Below are positions 8,209 to 15,725 of a DNA stretch of 16,138 nt, one piece after another. The DNA comes from Planctomycetaceae bacterium. GTDB taxonomy: Bacteria; Planctomycetota; Planctomycetia; Pirellulales; Pirellulaceae. A program made the position numbers and the translations under genes. Location of the stretch: NCBI GenBank assembly GCA_018658605.1, contig JABHUV010000087.1, forward strand, positions 1-16,138, given 5' to 3'. The notes beneath the pieces are model-generated. The model did no database searches. It had not been told where the DNA came from and saw nothing but the letters and a program-made list of their open reading frames with translations. Each line of letters opens with the position of its first letter. Positions within the stretch are counted from its first letter, which is position 1.

Positions 8209-9657
8209 TCAATGCGATAACGTGGGTGAGTGCACCACCGTTTGTAGTGCCTCAGCTAGCTTACTGCGGAGGTGGAGACTAGATCTATTAATCACATTGG
8301 CGGTCTCATGTGGATCTTTTTTGTGATCGTACAGCTCATAAGCAAGGATCTTACCGGATAGGAAATCCCTCCATTCTGTATAACGATAGCGATCGGTACG
8401 AATGGAGTAACCAATTGCTTCCGGATCTGCGCCATTGGCTGGGTAAGCGGGGCGGCAATGTTGAGTCAGGGCAAGATCTTTCACAGTGCTACGTGGATGT
8501 TTTAGAATGGAAACCAAGCTCTCGCCCGCTAGATCAGGGGGAGGTTGTAAGTTGCACAAATCCGCAAGTGTCGGATATATATCCAACAACTCCACTAATG
8601 AATCCGTGCGTTGGGATTGATTGTACTGGGGAGTGGAAATGATCAAGGGAACACGCGCATCTAGTTCGAAATTAGACGTTTTCGCCCATAGACCTTTTTC
8701 CCCAAGATGGAATCCATGGTCGGACCAGAGTACAATAATCGTATTTCTGCGCAGACCAAGACGTTCCAGCTCGGAGACGACCTTCCCTACTTGTGCGTCC
8801 ATATATGAAATATTGGCGTAATAGCCTCGCCGCATTTCACGGCTTTGATGGTCTGTCGGGTGTTGATTAGGCGAATTGGCATAGGAACGGAGTATTTCAC
8901 GGCTATCATGTAATGCAATTGGGGGTACATCCGTGGGTGGATGCGGATTAGTCGGAAGTTGGATGTCAGCTGGTTCATACAGGTCCCAATACTTCTTCGG
9001 CGCGTTAAAGTGCGAATGAGGTTTCCAGAATCCAACGGCTAGGAAAAAAGGTTTATTTTTAATCGCGCGGAGTGTTTCGATGGCATATTCAGCCACTCTC
9101 CCGTCGAAATACGCGTTGTCGGGTACGTCACGAATCTCACATTTAGGAACCTCAGACAGATCAGGCGGTAGTTTGCCGGCGACAATCGCCTTGTCGTTAC
9201 CATGAGAATTGTAATGCATCACTTCTGGCACGGACCAGGAAACACGGTCTCCTTTGAAATCGTCCTGACGCCAGTTGTGAAAAATCTTACCAATGCATTG
9301 TGTGTGATAACCGCCGTTCAAAAACATTTGGGGAAGCGTGATCGCCATTGGTCGTCGTTGCCTAAAATGCGTTGGTAGATCCCAAATTCGGAGAGTATCG
9401 AGCCTTAGTCCGGTTAGCATCGAACTACGGGAAGGATTGCACACCGCCTGTTGACAGTATGCACGATTAAATAATGTGCCAGAGTTTGCTAGAGCATCGA
9501 TATTTGGTGAAATGATTTGAGGGTTGGTGTAACAGGCTAGGTCCGTACGCAGATCGTCAATTGCGATAAACAAGACGTTTGGTTTTGGCGCACTGCATAA
9601 AGGTGCCGCCAAGGTACATAACAGTAGGCAATAAAGCGGTATATACCGGAGTATCAT
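8209..9657 (-). CDS. Iduronate-2-sulfatase-like secreted sulfatase
   Basis: 482 residues, a normal length for the iduronate-2-sulfatase-like branch of S1 sulfatases. The signal peptide is about 1-22 (ends PLCSA). Metal-binding Asp34/Asp35 sit in [11 protein letters not shown], and the formylglycine signature is [11 protein letters not shown] with nucleophile Cys73. A Gly-Lys pair at 123-124 takes the place of the GKWH motif (reads IGKIFHNW). The stretch [22 protein letters not shown] (about 310-331, Asp313 and His314) is the branch's hallmark, matching the 'SDHG-x-LGEH-x-W-x-K-x-SNFE' region of iduronate-2-sulfatases. The C-terminal [15 protein letters not shown] block is complete. In animals this branch removes 2-O-sulfate from iduronate in heparan or dermatan sulfate; bacterial relatives act on varied sulfated glycans, so the substrate is not assigned. 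No clear Shine-Dalgarno precedes the ATG. It may be co-transcribed with the tri-sulfatase gene downstream and is divergent from the hydrolase at 9776. Confidence 0.9.
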   Translation of the reverse strand: MILRYIPLYCLLLCTLAAPLCSAPKPNVLFIAIDDLRTDLACYTNPQIISPNIDALANSGTLFNRAYCQQAVCNPSRSSMLTGLRLDTLRIWDLPTHFRQRRPMAITLPQMFLNGGYHTQCIGKIFHNWRQDDFKGDRVSWSVPEVMHYNSHGNDKAIVAGKLPPDLSEVPKCEIRDVPDNAYFDGRVAEYAIETLRAIKNKPFFLAVGFWKPHSHFNAPKKYWDLYEPADIQLPTNPHPPTDVPPIALHDSREILRSYANSPNQHPTDHQSREMRRGYYANISYMDAQVGKVVSELERLGLRRNTIIVLWSDHGFHLGEKGLWAKTSNFELDARVPLIISTPQYNQSQRTDSLVELLDIYPTLADLCNLQPPPDLAGESLVSILKHPRSTVKDLALTQHCRPAYPANGADPEAIGYSIRTDRYRYTEWRDFLSGKILAYELYDHKKDPHETANVINRSSLHLRSKLAEALQTVVHSPTLSH

Positions 9658-9714
9658 TTTTTTCTATCGCTTATTTAAATTTGTTATCTAGGATTGTTGG
9701 CCTGCGCACACTAG

Positions 9715-9744
9715 TTGACTCACCGGTGTGATGCGTGTTATCAC
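9715..9744 (+). promoter_or_regulatory. Promoter candidate for the alpha/beta hydrolase gene
   Basis: TTGACT at 9715-9720 (5 of 6 to the -35 consensus) is followed after 18 nt by TATCAC at 9739-9744 (4 of 6 to the -10 consensus). Transcription would start near 9751, about 25 nt before the ATG at 9776. An inverted repeat lies between and over these boxes and is reported separately. Confidence 0.35.
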
Positions 9745-9745
9745 A
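9727..9745. promoter_or_regulatory. Operator-like inverted repeat in the divergent region
   Basis: TGTGAT at 9727-9732 and ATCACA at 9740-9745 form a perfect 6-bp inverted repeat around 7 nt. It overlaps the spacer and -10 of the candidate promoter for the gene at 9776 and lies in the only control region of the divergent sulfatase gene. The half-site resembles that of CRP/FNR-type sites, but the spacing is 9 nt between TGTGA and TCACA instead of 6, so CRP is not claimed. An adjacent CACCGGTG palindrome lies at 9721-9728. Confidence 0.3.
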
Positions 9746-9775
9746 GTGAACGCCTGATTTTACGAAGAAAAATCC

Positions 9776-10642
9776 ATGACCGCAACCAAAACAAAATCTA
9801 CCCCGCGTCAAATTTCGTGGGCTAAAGTTTGGACTGTTTTGTGGAAAACAGGACGCTGCCTGATTATCGCTTACGTTCTCCTTCTAGTGCTATTGGTTGC
9901 ATTTGAAAATCGGTTGGTCTATCCACTGAAATCATGGGATCCGCAGGTTCGCTTGGGAGGGGATTCATCCCTGCAGGAGGTGTTTTTTGCTTCAGCGGAT
10001 GGTGTAAAGCTGCATGGGTTATATCGCCAACGGGAACGTCCGAGAGTTGTAATTCTGTATTTGCATGGAAACGGAGGCAATATAGGACATCGCGCTGGAC
10101 TATTGCGTTTCTTGTCATCTCAATACGACGCATCAGTGCTAGGTGTTTCATACCGGGGCTATGGCAAAAGCGAGGGCTATCCGACGGAAAACGGTTTGTC
10201 CTTAGATGCGGAGGCGGCGTTGGAATACCTTCTTGTAAACGAGCGAGTCGATATAGATCGGGTATTAATCGTCAGTCGCAGTTTGGGCGCGGCGGTAGGA
10301 TTGAAATTAGCGATTGACCGTTGCGTTCCGGCGATTTGCATCGAAAGCACGTTTACTTCGTTGCCCGACGTAGCGGCCCGCCAATATCCCTGGTTTCCAG
10401 TGCGACTGTTGATGAAGAATCAGTTTCCTAGTTTAAAACGCATCAGTGAATACCGTGGACGCTTACTACAATCACACGGTAGTCGAGATGAATTGGTTCC
10501 GCTCTCCATGGCCCAAGAACTTTACGCGGCCGCAACCTGTTCGAAGGAGTTTAGAGTCATACCTAGCGGTACTCACAATAGTCCACAAAGTGGGGAATAT
10601 TACTCGCTTGTCGATCTGTTAATCACGCAAGTTTACGATTAA
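9776..10642 (+). CDS. Membrane-anchored alpha/beta hydrolase (BEM46/ABHD13-like)
   Basis: 288 residues. A basic N-terminus and a hydrophobic segment (about 26-43, LIIAYVLLLVLLVAF) indicate a single membrane anchor with the hydrolase outside the cytoplasm. The alpha/beta hydrolase core follows: oxyanion-region HGNGGN (97-102), a SYRGYGKSEG loop (125-134), the nucleophile elbow SRSLG with Ser169, then Asp238 in GSRDELVP and His267 in GTHN. All three triad positions are present. The first glycine of the elbow is replaced by Ser167 (family members usually read GRSLGG). The order and spacing match the BEM46/ABHD13 group of serine hydrolases, whose substrates are poorly known; esterase or thioesterase activity is an inference. 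The start is preceded only by a weak purine-rich stretch (GAAGAAAAA). It is divergent from the iduronate-sulfatase-like gene and convergent with PQQ-like propeller 1. Confidence 0.85.
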   Translation: MTATKTKSTPRQISWAKVWTVLWKTGRCLIIAYVLLLVLLVAFENRLVYPLKSWDPQVRLGGDSSLQEVFFASADGVKLHGLYRQRERPRVVILYLHGNGGNIGHRAGLLRFLSSQYDASVLGVSYRGYGKSEGYPTENGLSLDAEAALEYLLVNERVDIDRVLIVSRSLGAAVGLKLAIDRCVPAICIESTFTSLPDVAARQYPWFPVRLLMKNQFPSLKRISEYRGRLLQSHGSRDELVPLSMAQELYAAATCSKEFRVIPSGTHNSPQSGEYYSLVDLLITQVYD

Positions 10643-10671
10643 CAACCGCATACTTGTATACGTAAATCCAG

Positions 10672-12021
10672 TTACGGTTTGCTATCCCGACTTATGCAAT
10701 AAACGCTCGATGCAGTTCGCAAAAGTAGCTTTCCTTGACTAATTGCTGGCGTAGCAATGCACAACTCGTCCAATTCATTAGTCGATTCTATTTTGAACTC
10801 GTCACCGGCGGGCATCACGTGTGTCGTGCCATTTTCGTCGAGAAAAAATAATTTACCGTTGTAAGCCCATGGCGAAGCGGTAAAACTGGCACCCTGAGGG
10901 AATCGCGTTCTATTGAACACCAATTCTCCTGTCAAAGCATTGTGACAAGTCAACATGCCACGATCGAGAAGTGTATAGTAGTTTCCCTTGTAGACAATTG
11001 GGGAAGTATTGTATGGGCCCATGCGTTGCAACGACCATGAAATGAACTCATTGGCAGTCTCGTCCGCCTTCAGGGAAATGTCACCACGTGCACCTGGCCT
11101 AATAGCGTACACTGGACGTTTGTTGTCTTGGAAATATCCAGAAGTTATATACAGTAAATCATGGACGACGAAGGGTGACGGGATCGTCAGAACGGACATC
11201 TTGCCGTCAAAATGCCAAAGCAATTTTCCCGACGGTGTGTAGGCGCGATTTTCTTTACGACCACAGACTACAATTTCTACGCCGTTGGGATGTTCCCACA
11301 CAAAAGGCGTCGCCCAGGTACTTGTTTCGCTGCGAGGAACTTTCCAACGGATTTTTCCGGACACTGTATCGTGAGCAGCTATAAAAGATTCTTCTTCATT
11401 ATCGTAAACCATAATAACCTGATTTTTATGGACCACAGGCGAAGCGGCTGCCCCGTAACCTGCGGCGGTTTTACGGGGTGTCACAGGATGTTTCCAGAGT
11501 GGCTGCCCGTCTAGATCTAGGCAATATAAACCAAGGTCGCCAAACAACACATAAAGACGGTCGCCATCAATGGTCGGTGTTTCTGCCGCGTAGGTGCTTT
11601 TGGGATGGCGGGGAACCTTCGGTTTTCCCTGATGCGCTTCATGTTTCCAAATAATCGTTCCGTCTTCAATATTCAGGCAATAGATCATCCAGTGATGCGT
11701 TGTATCGGGTGGTGCCGGACGCCCTTGTCCTAAATAGAGCCCTCCTTTGGGCTTTTCATAGTCGAGATCGCTATGCACGGCGGTTACAAAAACACGATTA
11801 CCCCATACCACTGGGCTGCCCCAACCCCAACCTAGGATTTTGGTTTTCCACTGAACGTTTTCTTTGGCGTTCCAGCGCTCGGGTAATCGAGGATCATCCG
11901 TAACAACTCCGTTACCATTATCTCCACGAAATCGAGTCCAGTGATCCTGAGCGTTGATTGGTGAGCTTATCGCCGGCATTAGCAAGCAGCTAAGAGCGAT
12001 GGCAGAAAAAGACCTGTTCAT
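10672..12021 (-). CDS. Secreted PQQ-like beta-propeller protein 1
   Basis: 449 residues. The signal peptide is about 1-24 (ends PINAQ). The mature protein opens with HWTRFRGDNGNGVV, a start motif common in secreted planctomycete proteins with PQQ-like repeats. It then shows repeated blade patterns of the form 'C-L-D-x-x-G-x-x-x-W-K' (for example YCLNIEDGTIIWKHE and YCLDLDGQPLWKHP) separated by SP or TP-hydrophobic turns (GSPVVWGNRVFV, AASPVVHKNQVIM, TSPIVYKGNYYT), as in seven- or eight-bladed WD/PQQ-like propellers. The pattern shows the fold only: dehydrogenase catalytic residues and PQQ binding are not evident, so a structural or binding role is as likely as an enzymatic one. GGGGAAG about 8 nt before the ATG is a fair ribosome binding site. 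The start lies 18 bp downstream of the sulfatase stop at 12040, so the two are very likely co-transcribed. It ends convergent with the hydrolase at 10642. Confidence 0.85.
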   Translation of the reverse strand: MNRSFSAIALSCLLMPAISSPINAQDHWTRFRGDNGNGVVTDDPRLPERWNAKENVQWKTKILGWGWGSPVVWGNRVFVTAVHSDLDYEKPKGGLYLGQGRPAPPDTTHHWMIYCLNIEDGTIIWKHEAHQGKPKVPRHPKSTYAAETPTIDGDRLYVLFGDLGLYCLDLDGQPLWKHPVTPRKTAAGYGAAASPVVHKNQVIMVYDNEEESFIAAHDTVSGKIRWKVPRSETSTWATPFVWEHPNGVEIVVCGRKENRAYTPSGKLLWHFDGKMSVLTIPSPFVVHDLLYITSGYFQDNKRPVYAIRPGARGDISLKADETANEFISWSLQRMGPYNTSPIVYKGNYYTLLDRGMLTCHNALTGELVFNRTRFPQGASFTASPWAYNGKLFFLDENGTTHVMPAGDEFKIESTNELDELCIATPAISQGKLLLRTASSVYCISRDSKP

Positions 12022-12039
12022 AGTAGTGCTTCCCCGTTA

Positions 12040-13590
12040 TTAATAACCAGTGCCGACGGCGGGAAGATGATCTACCATCTTGGCGCCCGTACGACGAAGC
12101 TCGGCGATCGTGGCCGCACGCAAGCGAAGAGTTAAAGATCGATATTGTTTGTAGAATGCTAAGTTGTGCAACTCGTCCGGATCGCGTTTTAGATCGTATA
12201 ACTCTTCCGGTTCATTCGCCACAAGTGTACGAATGTACTTGTAATTTCCATCTCGCAGGGAGACCCACCAAGGCACGCCATTAAGATCCCGAATCTCCGG
12301 ATCGGAGGGAATGGTATCGGTATCTCTCCCATAGCTGCGCCCAGTAAGGGTTTGTAACACAGGGTGATTCCATTTTGTCTTTGGGTTGCTCAGAAGCGGT
12401 GAAATATCGTGCCCATGCATTTTCCAAGGTAGATTAATACCAGCAAAACTGAAAAAGGTTGGAGCGATATCGACACCGGCCACTGGCGTTTTACAGACAG
12501 ACTTTTTGGGTATTCGGCCGGGCATACTGACAATCATCGGTGACCGAGTTGTGGCATCGTAGGGCGCTAGTTTCATACGAAAACCATGTTGCCCCCATGC
12601 AAATCCTTGATCCGAGGTGAACACAACAAGTGTATTTTCACGTTGGCCAGAGGCGTCGAGTGCTGCCATTATACGACCGACCCCCTCGTCGATTGCAATG
12701 ACGCCCTGATGATATTGGCGCACCCAATCGCTAAGGTCGTTACCGTGGATGCCTTTCGTATCAACGGTACGTGCTTGAAAACCGTTTCCCGCCATTACGG
12801 GTTGCCCATCCTCGCCCTTTTCCCACTGATCAATTTTTTGCATCCAGTCTGGTTTACCGGGACGGGGGGGGTAGATGTCCTGCGGCGTGGGGATTTGAAC
12901 ATTTGGATAGTCTTGTTGATGGCGCTCGGCGGGTGGAAAAGGTCCATGGACCGCTCCAAAGCAAACCCACAAATACCAAGGTTTAGCAGGATCTCGATGA
13001 TCGCCGTCAATAAAGTCGATTGCCCAGTCTGTGTAGTTGTCTGTGGAATAGCCATTCACATGTTTACCGTCTGCACCATCAACCTGTATTAATTGATTGT
13101 CATAATAGTTGCCAGCGTTTTCTGGATAAGCCGGACGATTCCACACTTTCTGGTGATCCCAGTCGCGACCAAACCCGTTATCCGTCCCAGTGTGCCATTT
13201 ACCGATTTGTGCCGTCACATATCCGTGACTGCGAAACACACTCGGCCAAAAAGGACACTGTTGAGGGTCATATTCGCTGCCGGGATATTGTCCCTCCATT
13301 CTCATAGATTGGACGCCGTATTGATGATGTCCTGTAAGCATTGCTGCTCGACTCGGCATACACCAAGTTCCAATATACGCTGCGTCAAAACGCATTCCTT
13401 GTTTGGCAAGTTGGTCAATATGAGGAGTGCGTACAAAATCATAGCTATCCTTATAGCAACCAACCGTACGATAGGATTGATCATCTGTATAAATAAACAG
13501 AATATTGGGTGGGTTGGAGTCATTCTCGGCAGCAGAAATGGGTTCGGCAAAGGCCATGCAACTTAAAATAATAAACAATATATATTTCAT
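12040..13590 (-). CDS. Secreted sulfatase (CMPSR type)
   Basis: 516 residues from the ATG at 13590, which directly precedes a signal peptide (1 to about 21, KYILFIILSCMAFAEPISA). The frame stays open to 13719, but the extra 43 residues would bury the signal peptide, so the upstream start is rejected. Family S1 features: Asp36/Asp37 in FIYTDDQSY, formylglycine signature CMPSRAAMLTG with nucleophile Cys77, GKWH 130-133, SDQG 326-329 (Asn of the usual SDNG replaced by Gln), GHDI near 393 and a complete ELYDLKRDPDELHNLA end. The Asn-to-Gln change is at a metal-coordinating position but is seen in many sulfatases, so activity is still expected. The substrate subfamily was not identified. It probably forms a two-gene unit with PQQ-like propeller 1 (18 bp downstream). 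Confidence 0.9.
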   Translation of the reverse strand: MKYILFIILSCMAFAEPISAAENDSNPPNILFIYTDDQSYRTVGCYKDSYDFVRTPHIDQLAKQGMRFDAAYIGTWCMPSRAAMLTGHHQYGVQSMRMEGQYPGSEYDPQQCPFWPSVFRSHGYVTAQIGKWHTGTDNGFGRDWDHQKVWNRPAYPENAGNYYDNQLIQVDGADGKHVNGYSTDNYTDWAIDFIDGDHRDPAKPWYLWVCFGAVHGPFPPAERHQQDYPNVQIPTPQDIYPPRPGKPDWMQKIDQWEKGEDGQPVMAGNGFQARTVDTKGIHGNDLSDWVRQYHQGVIAIDEGVGRIMAALDASGQRENTLVVFTSDQGFAWGQHGFRMKLAPYDATTRSPMIVSMPGRIPKKSVCKTPVAGVDIAPTFFSFAGINLPWKMHGHDISPLLSNPKTKWNHPVLQTLTGRSYGRDTDTIPSDPEIRDLNGVPWWVSLRDGNYKYIRTLVANEPEELYDLKRDPDELHNLAFYKQYRSLTLRLRAATIAELRRTGAKMVDHLPAVGTGY

Positions 13591-13642
13591 TATTAGGTTT
13601 CTCAATTTATAAGTGGCGTTTATAGCGAAGGAGGTTAGTCCC

Positions 13643-13813
13643 GTGTTTATTGTATATGATTTACACCGTTTCAGTATGATAGCCAATCCAGCTATCTTCG
13701 CGATAGCGTACGTTACCAATCTAAATAACCCATGTAAAGGGTTTGATGCCTCCAGGCCGATTTGTTTTATTGGCGGCCTGCGTACTGGGCTGCGTGAGAA
13801 GTTGTTGCGATAG
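13643..13813 (+). CDS. Possible small protein, 56 residues, strong ribosome binding site
   Basis: A GTG at 13643 is preceded by AAGGAGGT (13628-13635), an 8-base match to the anti-Shine-Dalgarno sequence, with an ideal 7-nt spacer; it is the best ribosome binding site seen in the window. The frame ends with TAG at 13811-13813. The product is unrecognised: a mildly hydrophobic first half (segment reading SMIANPAIFAIAYV) and a basic C-terminus (GLRTGLREKLLR). A GTG at 13613 in the same frame would add 10 residues but sits upstream of the binding site. An 8-base match is expected about once per 30 kb of both strands by chance, so this may be fortuitous. It also lies opposite the upstream region of the sulfatase gene. 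Confidence 0.3.
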   Translation: MFIVYDLHRFSMIANPAIFAIAYVTNLNNPCKGFDASRPICFIGGLRTGLREKLLR

Positions 13814-13844
13814 GTGAAAACTTGATGCTGCGGTCGCTCCGTTG

Positions 13845-13869
13845 AAAAAAAGTTCGCGGGGAACTATTT
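13845..13869 (-). terminator. Rho-independent terminator candidate after PQQ-like 2
   Basis: On the - strand, AGTTC (13865-13861), a CCCGC loop and GAACT (13855-13851) form a 5-bp hairpin, and 6 further T residues follow (13850-13845). The hairpin starts 73 nt past the PQQ-like 2 stop. The stem is short, but the T-run and position fit a terminator. Confidence 0.45.
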
Positions 13870-13938
13870 AGTACGAAAGGCGTTGCTCTACACAATTTCA
13901 ATAATCAGATAACGAAGTCCGCACTGTTTCCACAAACT

Positions 13939-15531
13939 TCACCGCTCAATGCAAATTAGTTCTTTGATAGTATGTGCATATATTCGACCTCCGGAAAACG
14001 ATAGGCTGGCACGTGTCCATGACTCACCAGCGACTCCGAGGTCATTGATTCCAACCAAAGCCTGTTCGTCTAATTTGTCCGAATTCCACCGTACGACGTA
14101 TACGGTTCCGTTCATCACGGGCACATAGAGGTGCTCGCCCGCAACGGAAGGGACGGGCGAGGCAATATGCCCCCAACCATTTCCGCGTGACCGCTTATCG
14201 CCACTGACGATAAATCCGGACGAATTAGTCATTGAGTTGGGGGTGAACGCCTGCTGGGTCAACCCCGCCGATTTTCCTGCTGTTGGAGGTTGAAACCAAA
14301 GCAGTTTGGATGCGGCGTTGGCAGTTGTCTTTAATTGTAAGGGTAGCTCCAAGTATTCGACTGCTCCCGTTGTCACATTCACACGTCCCAACCAGGGTCG
14401 CGTATAGCAACGGAAATAGTGATATTGACCGATCAATAAATTTGACGTTTGGGTGATCATGCGATTCTTTTTACTCGCATTAAGGGTTTCCACGCCTGAG
14501 ACGTATTCGTGGCCGTTCCATCTTCGTAAGGTTATGTCACCGACGATCGACGCTCGCCGTAGCACCTTCCCGGTGATCGCATCAATGGAAATATGCTCCC
14601 CTTGGTGGAAAATATGCACCTCATTATTCCTTACACGATAGCTCATTGTACTCATGAATCCTGGCAACGGTAGAGTCCAGAGCGTACCTCCCTCTTTCAA
14701 ATCAATCAGAGAGATGCCTTCGGGTTTTTCAGGGGGACCGTGACCGCCACCTCGTCCCACCACGGCTACTCGACGTCCGTCGTTTAGCATTTGTGGCAAC
14801 ACAGCGTTCCCCATATTCACCCCACATGTTGAATTCCAGACATCTTTACCGGTATTCATGTCCAAGGCCTGTAACTGCGTCCATTGTTCCTGAGGAAGAT
14901 CAGCATACTTATGCGGAAAGGTGCCATCGGTATTCGGCGGGTATTGTTGCCTCGTGAACACAAAGTTCCCGTCCATCTCAAAGGGCAACGTGCGACCAAT
15001 GCTCAGTAAATCACGTGTCCATACTTCCCGACCCTTTAAGTCAAAACAGACGATTTTACCGGAGGCATTTACAAATACTACACGTCCGTTTGCGCAGACC
15101 GCAGGAGGTGAACTACTGTCGCCGAAACATCCCGAAAGTCGTAGAGGATGTGTGCCCTCAATATTTCGCTTCCAAAGCGGTCTGCCGGTCCGTGTGGAGC
15201 AACACCATGCCACGATATCTTTTCCCAGAGACGAATCTTTGATGACGGGGGCGTAGGTCGTAAAATAGACGCGTCCCCGTGATACAACCGGTATGCTCTG
15301 CCCCGTTTCGGGAAGTGTTAGTTTCCATCGAATATTCTTGTCCCGCACCACACTCCAATCCAAGGGTGCGGACTCAAGCGACGTGAAATTACCATGGGGG
15401 CCAGCGCCCTGATGCCAATCTATAGTCGTGTCCGCGCATCGACCAGTGAATGCAGGCAGTAAGATTGATAAGATCAAACTGAATTGGCTTAGTTTTAACG
15501 CAAGTTTGAAAGTAAGAGAAAATTGTATCAC
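13939..15531 (-). CDS. Secreted PQQ-like beta-propeller protein 2
   Basis: 530 residues from the GTG at 15531. That start is chosen because GGAG lies 10 nt upstream and it leaves a normal signal peptide (hydrophobic core LSQFSLILSILLPAF, ends TGRCA). A TTG at 15567 in the same frame would add 12 residues and has no binding site. The mature protein opens DWHQGAGPHGNF, a variant of the 'W-x-x-x-RGP-x-x-x-G' opening of these proteins, then shows PQQ-like blades: CCSTRTGRPLWKR, CFDLKGREVWTRD, LQALDMNTGKDVWN and SLIDLKEGGTLWTL, with SPPAVCANGRVVFV and SVAGEHLYVP turns. No cofactor-binding or catalytic residues can be assigned. It is paralogous in architecture to PQQ-like protein 1 but longer and not closely similar. 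It is separated from the downstream sulfatase by 348 bp with a terminator candidate, so it is probably its own transcript. It is divergent from the right-edge hydrolase. Confidence 0.8.
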   Translation of the reverse strand: MIQFSLTFKLALKLSQFSLILSILLPAFTGRCADTTIDWHQGAGPHGNFTSLESAPLDWSVVRDKNIRWKLTLPETGQSIPVVSRGRVYFTTYAPVIKDSSLGKDIVAWCCSTRTGRPLWKRNIEGTHPLRLSGCFGDSSSPPAVCANGRVVFVNASGKIVCFDLKGREVWTRDLLSIGRTLPFEMDGNFVFTRQQYPPNTDGTFPHKYADLPQEQWTQLQALDMNTGKDVWNSTCGVNMGNAVLPQMLNDGRRVAVVGRGGGHGPPEKPEGISLIDLKEGGTLWTLPLPGFMSTMSYRVRNNEVHIFHQGEHISIDAITGKVLRRASIVGDITLRRWNGHEYVSGVETLNASKKNRMITQTSNLLIGQYHYFRCYTRPWLGRVNVTTGAVEYLELPLQLKTTANAASKLLWFQPPTAGKSAGLTQQAFTPNSMTNSSGFIVSGDKRSRGNGWGHIASPVPSVAGEHLYVPVMNGTVYVVRWNSDKLDEQALVGINDLGVAGESWTRASLSFSGGRIYAHTIKELICIER

Positions 15532-15609
15532 GGCCCGTCGACTCCAGATTAATAATGCTTCTTGCAAAACACAAAGATGTTTAACACTTTAACATACAGC
15601 GCGATCCAT

Positions 15610-15639
15610 TGGACAAATGGTTTGCGGCAGCTTTAGAAT
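15610..15639 (+). promoter_or_regulatory. Promoter candidate for the right-edge hydrolase
   Basis: TGGACA at 15610-15615 and TAGAAT at 15634-15639, each 5 of 6 to the sigma70 consensus, are separated by 18 nt in the 194-bp divergent region before the ATG at 15726. This would give a leader of about 80 nt. A CCATT/AATGG inverted repeat (15606-15620) overlaps the -35 box. Confidence 0.35.
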
Positions 15640-15725
15640 TTTACAGGCGTTGAAAAAGATTGACGATACGGTACATTGGATCAGATTCATAAATCCCATG
15701 CCAGCATTTGTTCCAAAGGTTTACG

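Larger units (their letters stand above)
13591..13938. other. 348-bp intergenic region between PQQ-like 2 and the sulfatase
   Basis: This stretch holds a candidate terminator near the PQQ-like 2 end (13845-13869), a CAGGCCG/CGGCCTG inverted repeat within about 13753-13780 and a small + strand reading frame with a strong ribosome binding site (13643-13813). The promoter of the sulfatase gene should lie here, but no confident -35/-10 pair was found. The - strand continuation of the sulfatase frame up to 13719 is regarded as non-coding. Confidence 0.4.

Noticed and set aside
8209..9657. CNPSR as an abnormal sulfatase active site
   Set aside because: The second position of the Cys-x-Pro-x-Arg signature is variable, so Asn there does not indicate loss of function.
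9727..9745. CRP binding site
   Set aside because: The half-sites TGTGA and TCACA are present, but the spacing is 9 nt instead of 6, so only a generic operator-like repeat is reported.
10661..10676. CGTAA/TTACG hairpin between the hydrolase and PQQ-like 1 stops as a terminator
   Set aside because: The stem is only 5 bp, AT-rich and overlaps the PQQ-like 1 stop codon, and no T-run follows.
12586..13092. 168-codon + strand frame inside the CMPSR sulfatase gene
   Set aside because: It lies wholly antisense to a complete sulfatase with intact motifs; the translation is low-complexity and has no recognisable domain.
13591..13719. N-terminal extension of the CMPSR sulfatase
   Set aside because: The extra 43 residues would precede and mask a typical signal peptide; the ATG at 13590 is the better start.
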